From: an uncultured Selenomonas sp.
GTDB lineage: Bacteria; Bacillota; Negativicutes; Selenomonadales; Selenomonadaceae
Length of the DNA stretch: 32,678 nucleotides
NCBI GenBank assembly: GCA_902780535.1
Contig: CACZFT010000026.1
Span: 1 to 32,678, forward strand
Reading direction: 5' to 3'
Under the pieces are notes generated by a model that had not been told where the DNA came from, made no database searches, and saw nothing but the letters and a program-made list of their open reading frames with translations. How positions within the stretch are numbered: the first letter of the stretch is position 1; every line of letters starts with the position of its first letter. Made by a program: the position numbers and the translations under genes. Of the stretch, positions 27,878-32,678 are shown piece by piece.

Positions 27878-27906
27878 ATTATAGCCCCGGCTCGAATGTT
27901 TGTCAA
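27878..27906 (-). promoter_or_regulatory. Perfect consensus sigma-70 promoter
   Basis: On the - strand TTGACA (27901-27906) and TATAAT (27878-27883) have exactly 17 bases between them. Both hexamers are consensus, the strongest promoter in the window. Confidence 0.88.
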
Positions 27907-27999
27907 CATGTAACTCGTGTTTTTTATTGTACTTTGGATACAGTCGTACTTTCGCGTCAATTCCGCACGAATCAGAACATTTCACGCATCTGCAGGCAG

Positions 28000-28032
28000 A
28001 AAATTGGAGGATGCTGGTCTCAGCGTCCTCCA
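28000..28032 (-). terminator. Terminator after PHP phosphatase
   Basis: TGGAGGA pairs with TCCTCCA (28005-28011, 28026-28032), with an inner GCTG/CAGC pair, followed on the - strand by ATTTT. It starts nine bases after the stop at 28041. Confidence 0.75.
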
Positions 28033-28040
28033 TCGTGCAA

Positions 28041-28892
28041 TCATTCGAGCTTGACGAGCGTGCGGCGGCGCTGCTCGAAATGGACGAGCTCCGTGTAGCC
28101 GAACGACTTCGCATAGGCGACAGCCTCGGCGTTGTAGGCGCCGCAATCCTCGGGCTTGTGCGCGTCCGATGTCGTGATGATCGGCAGGTCATATTTGCGC
28201 GCCATGCGCAGGAAATCGGGATACGGCGAGATCTCCTGGATCGGATAGCGGTAGTACGTGCCCGTGTTGATGTCGACGACCATCTTCGCCTTCGCCATCG
28301 CGCGCGCGACGCGCTCAAGGTACGGCGTGACGTCGAAGTCCGGCAGGTATTTGAAGAGACGGATGTTGAACGGATGGCCGAGCACGTCGTATTCGCCGCT
28401 CTCGGCAAGCTTTTCGACTTCTTCGGCATACCATTCGTAGATGTCTTCGAGCGGATGGCGATCCCATTCGGCCTTGATTTCCGAAGAGTCGTAAGCCCAG
28501 CCGCGCAGGAAGTGGACGGAGCCGATGACGTAGTCAAACGGGTAGTCCTTGAGGATGTCGTGCACCTTGTCCTGCTGCTGGAAATTGCAGACCTCGATGC
28601 CCGTGCGCACATTCGGATGGCGCTTGCGCAGCTTTTCCATGAAGCGGAAATAGTCGTCGAGCGTGTACTTGAACTTGTTCGACTTCAGCCATTTCTGCTG
28701 GAACGTGCCGATGAAACTGTCGTCGAGAATCAGGTCGTGATAGTAGAGCTCCTCGAACTCGGGGAACGTGTGGCTGTGCTCGCTGATGCCGATCTCGTCG
28801 AGGCCGCGCTTTGCCGCCGCCGTGAAAAAGCCTTCGGCCCAGTCCTCATCATAGGAGCCTTTTTCAAAATGCATGTGATAGTCGAGTTTCAT
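28041..28892 (-). CDS. PHP-domain histidinol-phosphatase family protein
   Basis: PHP-domain phosphoesterases of this group act as histidinol-phosphate phosphatases (HisK type) or on related sugar phosphates with a trinuclear metal site. The motifs are in order: DYHMHFE (H6, H8), GISEHSHTF, GIEVCNF, VIGSVHFLRGW, VLGHPFNIRLF and TTSDAHKPED, together giving the metal ligands. With ATG 28892 the protein is 283 residues. The start overlaps the preceding HAD stop by one base (TGATG), so both come from one mRNA. No other his gene is in the window, so histidine biosynthesis is not proven; another phosphate ester is possible. Confidence 0.9.
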   Translation of the reverse strand: MKLDYHMHFEKGSYDEDWAEGFFTAAAKRGLDEIGISEHSHTFPEFEELYYHDLILDDSFIGTFQQKWLKSNKFKYTLDDYFRFMEKLRKRHPNVRTGIEVCNFQQQDKVHDILKDYPFDYVIGSVHFLRGWAYDSSEIKAEWDRHPLEDIYEWYAEEVEKLAESGEYDVLGHPFNIRLFKYLPDFDVTPYLERVARAMAKAKMVVDINTGTYYRYPIQEISPYPDFLRMARKYDLPIITTSDAHKPEDCGAYNAEAVAYAKSFGYTELVHFEQRRRTLVKLE

Positions 28893-29698
28893 CAGCACAA
28901 ACCTTCTTTCATGAGCCATTCAATGCCCTTGAGCACACCGGCCTCGTCATTGCTGGCGGTCTCGTAGTTCGCGGCCTTCTTGACGGCGGGGTGCGCGTTC
29001 GCCATGGCGAAGCTGTATTTCGCCGCGCTCATCATTTCGAGGTCGTTGAGGTAATCGCCGAACACGGCGACCTCGTCGGGGCGCAGGTGGAATTTTTTCT
29101 CGACGGCCTGCACGGCGACGCCCTTGTTGATGTCCTTGTTCATGATGTCGAGCCAGTAGTCGCTTGACAGCGTGACCTGCTGCGGACCGCGATAGCCTTT
29201 GACGAGCGGCTCGATGCGGTCTTTCGAATGCGCCGTGACATCGTAGAGCGCGACCTTGATGCAGGTGTCCGTGACATCCTCGAAGCGGTCGACGATCTGT
29301 GCGTGCGTGTAATATTTCGCCATCTCGTCGATGTTCGGCCCCGTGTACTGGGCGCGCAGGACATAGGCATCTTCGAGACCGCAGTAGACGCAGAAAATGC
29401 CGGGGTCAGCGGCGTAGACCTTGTTCAGGATTTCGAGCGCGACATCGCGGTCCATCGGACAGGAAAAGACCTGCTCGCCGCGATAGCGGACGTTCGTGCC
29501 GTTCTCCGCGACGAAGAGAAACTCGTCCTTGTACTTTGCAAACGACTCGATCAGCGAGTAATACTGCCGCCCGCTCGCCGCGCCGAACATCACGCCGCGC
29601 CGCTTGAGCTCCGCCATCATCGCATCAAAGCCCTCGGGCAGCCGGCTCTGGCTGTCGAGCAGCGTGCCATCCATATCTGTGAGGATCAGTCTTACCAT
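28892..29698 (-). CDS. Cof-type HAD-IIB phosphatase
   Basis: This is a cytoplasmic HAD-superfamily phosphatase of the Cof/YidA group, usually acting on sugar phosphates or similar metabolites. Motif I is LILTDMDGTLLDS (nucleophile D8, D10); motif II is around AASGRQY; motif III is the lysine in NKDINKGVAV; motif IV is FGDYLNDLEMM. The IIB cap lies between. The ATG at 29698 follows AGGAAG by seven bases and gives 268 residues, the usual length. It forms a two-gene operon with the PHP phosphatase. Substrate cannot be told from sequence. Confidence 0.92.
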   Translation of the reverse strand: MVRLILTDMDGTLLDSQSRLPEGFDAMMAELKRRGVMFGAASGRQYYSLIESFAKYKDEFLFVAENGTNVRYRGEQVFSCPMDRDVALEILNKVYAADPGIFCVYCGLEDAYVLRAQYTGPNIDEMAKYYTHAQIVDRFEDVTDTCIKVALYDVTAHSKDRIEPLVKGYRGPQQVTLSSDYWLDIMNKDINKGVAVQAVEKKFHLRPDEVAVFGDYLNDLEMMSAAKYSFAMANAHPAVKKAANYETASNDEAGVLKGIEWLMKEGLC

Positions 29699-29732
29699 CC
29701 GTCTACTTCCTTTCCTGCTGTTTCTGCCTTCC

Positions 29733-29738
29733 ATTATA
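29733..29738 (-). promoter_or_regulatory. Extended -10 promoter of HAD-PHP operon
   Basis: On the - strand TGCTATAAT is a consensus extended -10, 35 bases before the ATG. The -35 is weak (TGGACG at 29757-29762, 18 bases away). Confidence 0.6.
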
Positions 29739-29770
29739 GCATCCCGCCATTTCCCGCGTCCACGAGAAAA

Positions 29771-30460
29771 TCATCCGAACGCGGCGCTGTTTTCTTCGAC
29801 CGTGACTGTATGGTCTTTCTGGACGCGGAGGATTTTCGTGGCAAAGGCGCGCGCCAGCGCTTCGTCGTGCGTGGAAAAGACGATGGTCTTGCCCGCGGCC
29901 TGAAGGCTCTCAAGAAATGCATGGAAGCCCTCGATGCCGTCGTCGTCGAGGTTCGCCGTCGGCTCGTCAAACGTCCAGACGGCGGGATTCACCGTGAGGA
30001 TGGCCGCCATCGCGACGCGCTTCTTCTCGCCGCCCGAAAGCGTGTAGGGCGCGCGGCTGCGCAGGTGACCGATGGCAAACATGCGAAGTGCATCCTCGGT
30101 GCGCTCCTGCACCTGCGCAACGTCGAGCCCCATCTGGCGCGGGCCGAACGCGAGCTCCTCTTCGACGGTCGGGCAGAACAGCATCGCGCCAGCGTCCTGC
30201 CAGACGTAGCCGATGCGCTGGTGGAACCATTTGCTGTAGCGATGCTCGCGCATCTTTTCGGCCGTGATTTCCGTGCCCTCGAAGAGATAGCGCCCCGTCT
30301 CGGGGAAATGGATGCCGTTCAGCAGAGAAAGCAGCGTCGATTTGCCCGCACCATTCGGGCCGAGGATGGCGATGGTGTCGCCGCGGCGGATGGTGAACGT
30401 GACGTGGCGGAGAGTGGGGGTGGCGTCGTAGGCAAAGCAGACGTCTTCGAATGTCAACAT
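29771..30460 (-). CDS. cbiO: Cobalt/nickel ECF transporter ATPase CbiO
   Basis: This ABC ATPase powers the CbiMQO-type metal importer. The 229-residue protein begins MLTFEDVCFAYDATPTLRHV. Walker A GPNGAGKST is at residues 34-42, the Q-loop WQDAG, signature TLSGGEKKRVAMAAIL, Walker B WTFDEPTANLD, and the switch histidine in FSTHDEAL. AGGAGC (30470-30475) lies nine bases before the ATG, showing it is meant to start on its own. In the present sequence cbiQ is open in the same frame straight into it, so a CbiQ-CbiO fusion would also be made. Confidence 0.92.
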   Translation of the reverse strand: MLTFEDVCFAYDATPTLRHVTFTIRRGDTIAILGPNGAGKSTLLSLLNGIHFPETGRYLFEGTEITAEKMREHRYSKWFHQRIGYVWQDAGAMLFCPTVEEELAFGPRQMGLDVAQVQERTEDALRMFAIGHLRSRAPYTLSGGEKKRVAMAAILTVNPAVWTFDEPTANLDDDGIEGFHAFLESLQAAGKTIVFSTHDEALARAFATKILRVQKDHTVTVEENSAAFG

Positions 30461-31246
30461 ATCTTTCGAGCTCCTATCAAAAGAAAAAACCGGAGGGGCG
30501 GGTTGGGGGCCATACGTGCCGGTGAAGCCGCGGCAACGCATGGCTTCGTACGTTGCCTGCGAGAGGCGGCCGGCCTGGAGGTAGAGGCTGCCGAGCACGC
30601 CGCCCATCGCGCGGCTTTTCTGGCGGTTGCGGCCGATGGAGCGGAGCTTGAGCGCGAGGAGCAGGCGGCCGGCTTCCACGCCGAGCATGTAGAGCGAACG
30701 AAGCATCGTATCGAGCAGGAAGATGACGGTTTCCGGCACATGCAGCCGCGCGAGCGCCCGCGTGACGTCGTGCCACATGAGCGACTCCGCGAGCATCATG
30801 ACGCCCGCCATCGTCAGGAACGACTTCCACGGCAAGAGAAGCGCGCGCCAGCCGCCCGCGCTCAGGAAGAAGGCCGGCAGCACGAGCAGGAGCGAGAACA
30901 GCGCCGCCGCGAACGCCCCGCCGAGGACGCGGCGGATGGCACGGCCGGAAAAGACCGCAAGGACAGCGAGTGCGACGGCTGTCGCGATGAAGAGCAGCGT
31001 CGTTGTCTGCGCAAGAACGATAAAGAGGATCCACGCAAAGAGCAATAAAAGCGCCCCGAGCGCGGGAATCCGGCTCGTGCGGCGCCCCTGCGCGCGCAGG
31101 GAAAACAGGATGTCCATGACACGCAAAAGAGACCGGGACAAGAATGCGTCACGGTCTCGCGAGGGATGATAGTCTTCGTCGTGTCTGGCCCAAGCGGGAA
31201 ATATCGGTTCTACCTTCGCAGAATCCAATCCTTCAAATAGATGCAT
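30461..31246 (-). CDS. cbiQ: Cobalt/nickel ECF transporter membrane component CbiQ (stop lost)
   Basis: CbiQ is the membrane T component that couples CbiO to the substrate component CbiM. It has several hydrophobic helices, then the coupling region RSLYMLGVEAGRLLLAL and the motif YEAMRCRGF, a variant of the Ala-Arg-Gly signature. The start at ATG 31246 lies at the very edge of repeat R8, which supplies the AAGG four bases upstream; an N-terminus altered by the repeat is possible. After GPQPAPPVF the frame should stop: TGA and TAG sit at 30479-30474 in a neighbouring frame. One extra T in the run at 30484-30489 would restore that stop. As written it fuses to CbiO. Confidence 0.85.
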
Positions 31247-31320
31247 CCTACCTTCGACACTCCCCCCGCCGCTCACGCGGCCCGTCCCCCCTCTGTGAGG
31301 GGGGCTGACAATAAAGCAAC
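31247..31320 (-). repeat. Palindromic repeat R8 filling the cbiM-cbiQ gap
   Basis: The + strand reads TCCTACCTTCGACACTCC, CCCCGCCGCTCACGCGGC, CCGTCCCCCCTC/GAGGGGGG and then ATAAAGCAACG. The tail matches 32454-32472 in reverse, and the core matches R4 and R6. The whole 78-base space between cbiM and cbiQ is this element. Confidence 0.9.
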
Positions 31321-31324
31321 GTTT

Positions 31325-32312
31325 TCAATTTTCCGCAGGAACGTCATAATTCGTTTCTTTCTTCTTGAACGATGCGAGCACTTTGAATGCGATGATCAAG
31401 AGTGCCGCGCCGAGGACGGCGGAGAGGACGTAGCCGGCCGCATCGGGCAGGCCGGTGACGGCGTAATCGGGGAGCAGCGCGTCAAACGAAAATCCCGTCT
31501 CCATGCCCTGCGGCGTGTAGCCGAGCGCCGCACCGGTATCCGTCGTCTCCGCAATCTCGTCGGCGCCCCATTCACCCCAGGCCGTGCCTTCGGCGAGCAG
31601 GCCGAGCGGCGTGCCGACAATCAGGAGCGCGACGAGCGCGTAGACAGCGCGGCTCGTCTTCGCTGCGACATGTGCCGCGCCGCGCACGACGTCGGGCGCA
31701 GTTTTCGCGAGGTAGCCGAGCACAGCCGTCGTGAAGACGACTTCGGCGAGGCCGAAGAGCGTGAGATGGCCGAGCATCATGGCAGGGAGGGAGACGCTGA
31801 GCGGATACGGGCAGTAGAGCGCTTGCCCCGCCGCGTCCTGAAAGAGCAGCGGCTGGACGCCGAACTCGACGGCCGCCGCGAACGCCGCGCCATTGATGCC
31901 GACATAGGCGCCGATGCCCGCCGCCGCGATGGGATGCGCCGGCATGAGCTTTTTCACGAGCGAATAGATGCCATAGCCCGCAAACGGCAGCACGAACGCC
32001 ATGTTGAAGCAGTTCGCACCGAACGCGAGGATGCCGCCGTCGCCGAAGAACACAGCCTGCACAAGCAGAGCGACGCTGATGGCAAGACACGCCGCCCACG
32101 GCCCGAACAGCACGGCCAGCAGCGTGCCGCCGACCGCATGCCCCGTCGTGCCGCCCGGCAGCGGGATGTTGAACATCATCGCGAGGGAGCGGCAGCCGTT
32201 CCTTCGGGATCTCCTTTTTCACCTTCGAGACGGCCATATACCAGGCAGGCGCCATCGCGAGCGTCATGACGGCGCACGTCTCAGGGCTCAGGTAGTTTTC
32301 GGGAATATGCAT
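31325..32312 (-). pseudogene. cbiM: Cobalt/nickel ECF substrate component CbiM(N), broken frame
   Basis: CbiM binds Co2+ or Ni2+ through its N-terminal Met-His. The start is clear: AAAGGAGG (32321-32328) precedes ATG 32312 and MHIPENYLSPETCAVMTLAM. After KERLPL (residue 42, near 32187) the frame changes and homology resumes as SLAMMFNIPLPGGTTGHAVGG in another frame, continuing to 31325. Compared with the family, about seven residues (the usual LPLMGxxxAF stretch) are also missing, suggesting a deletion of some 20-25 bases. The C-terminus (DALLPDYAV, then a last helix) is the CbiN/PDGLE-like part fused to CbiM. As written no functional CbiM can be made, because the metal-binding N-terminus is cut off from the membrane domain. 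Confidence 0.85.
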
Positions 32313-32333
32313 AGGGATTGCCTCCTTTGGGTC

Positions 32334-32368
32334 AAAAAAATCGGGTACTCGTTTATCGTACCCGATTT
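32334..32368 (-). terminator. Intrinsic terminator directly before cbiM
   Basis: On the - strand AAATCGGGTAC pairs with GTACCCGATTT (32358-32368, 32338-32348) around nine bases and runs into T to 32334, five bases before the cbiM ribosome-binding site. It either ends an upstream transcript or attenuates cbiM. No metal or cobalamin aptamer is recognisable in the 300 bases upstream, which are mostly repeat. Confidence 0.8.
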
Positions 32369-32413
32369 CTTGAACGTTCGGAAGCCCCCTAGGGGGTAAG
32401 ACATGCAAACTTC

Positions 32414-32470
32414 GGCTCCCTCTCAGAGGGAGCTGTCAGCGAAGCTGACTGAAGGAGTGTCGAAGGTAGG
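32414..32470 (+). repeat. Palindromic repeat R9, left half of second inverted pair
   Basis: GCTCCCTCT/AGAGGGAGC (32415-32433), then GTCAGC/GCTGAC (32435-32449), then GGAGTGTCGAAGGTAGG (32454-32470), which pairs with 32542-32558 with one mismatch. Same plan as R3. Confidence 0.88.
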
Positions 32471-32541
32471 ATACAGGAAATCACAGGATTGTTTCCTGCG
32501 GAGACGTACCTTCGCAGCTACACTCGAATTTATTGATGTGC
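32471..32541. repeat. Core between R9 and R10
   Basis: CAGGAAA/TTTCCTG (around 32474-32498) forms an internal hairpin, followed by GCGGAGACGTACCTTCGC. It parallels the R3-R4 core in position but not in sequence. No gene seen. Confidence 0.65.
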
Positions 32542-32630
32542 CCTACCTCCGACACTCCCACCACCGCTTCGCGGTCCCCGCAAAGTCTCCACTGGAGACT
32601 TTGCGTCTCTGTGAGGGAGGCTGGAGTTGC
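32542..32630 (-). repeat. Palindromic repeat R10, right half of second inverted pair
   Basis: CCTACCTCCGACACTCC, CCACCGCTTCGCGGT, then CGCAAAGTCTCC/GGAGACTTTGCG (32580-32604) inserted before the CTCTGTGAGGGAGG core. The extra hairpin distinguishes it from R2. The last 48 bases of the window hold nothing I can assign. Confidence 0.85.
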
Positions 32631-32678
32631 GGGATTTTAGCAAAATCAGGCAATCATTCATCCTTTTCTGCCGTGGTA

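Noticed and set aside
29771-31246. Natural CbiQ-CbiO fusion protein
   Set aside because: cbiO keeps its own SD and ATG, and double stops lie one frame away after a T-run, so separate genes are more likely.

Overview
The window is GC-rich and combines Firmicutes-type gene sets (a cellobiose PTS, rnmV-ksgA, a decarboxylase-tmk pair, a DegS-like kinase) with an outer-membrane two-partner secretion system. That mix fits a diderm Firmicute of the Negativicutes, probably a gut or oral Selenomonas/Mitsuokella relative. This is inference from gene content; no marker gene settles the genus.

Layout. 1-3.4 kb, + strand: EIIC (cut by the left edge), EIIB and EIIA of a cellobiose/lactose-family PTS, then a GH1 6-phospho-beta-glucosidase. 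3.5-5.3 kb, - strand: NhaC-type antiporter followed by an unannotated 53-residue peptide with a ferredoxin-type cysteine motif. 5.3-10.9 kb, - strand: a short secreted peptide, DegS-like histidine kinase, Orn/Lys/Arg decarboxylase, dTMP kinase, then RnmV and KsgA. 11-11.5 kb, + strand: Uma2-family nuclease. 11.6-14.0 kb, - strand: a BASS transporter, panC and panD behind a leader that contains an intrinsic terminator. 14.1-24.6 kb, - strand: TpsB transporter and its very large TpsA adhesin, split by a one-base frameshift. 24.9-26.5 kb: YgbA-family protein, a damaged ECF S component, and an unknown gene behind a palindromic leader. 26.6-27.2 kb, - strand: a five-tRNA operon. 27.4-29.7 kb, - strand: an unknown 76-residue protein behind a near-perfect promoter, PHP phosphatase, Cof-type HAD phosphatase. 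29.8-32.3 kb, - strand: a cbiM-cbiQ-cbiO metal ECF transporter with a broken cbiM and cbiQ read through into cbiO.

Two threads run across the window. First, a family of short palindromic repeats (at least ten copies or remnants) sits between genes and in some cases has become part of them: it encodes the RnmV C-terminus, contributes to the decarboxylase C-terminus, and supplies the spacer and ribosome-binding region of cbiQ. Second, five genes show broken frames or lost stops (GH1, TpsA, ECF S component, CbiQ/CbiO, CbiM). Several can be explained by one base missing from a short homopolymer, so sequence error must be excluded before any is called a pseudogene.

The most interesting regulatory candidate is the leader of the BASS-panC-panD operon, where mutually exclusive pairings can be drawn around an intrinsic terminator and no known riboswitch was recognised.
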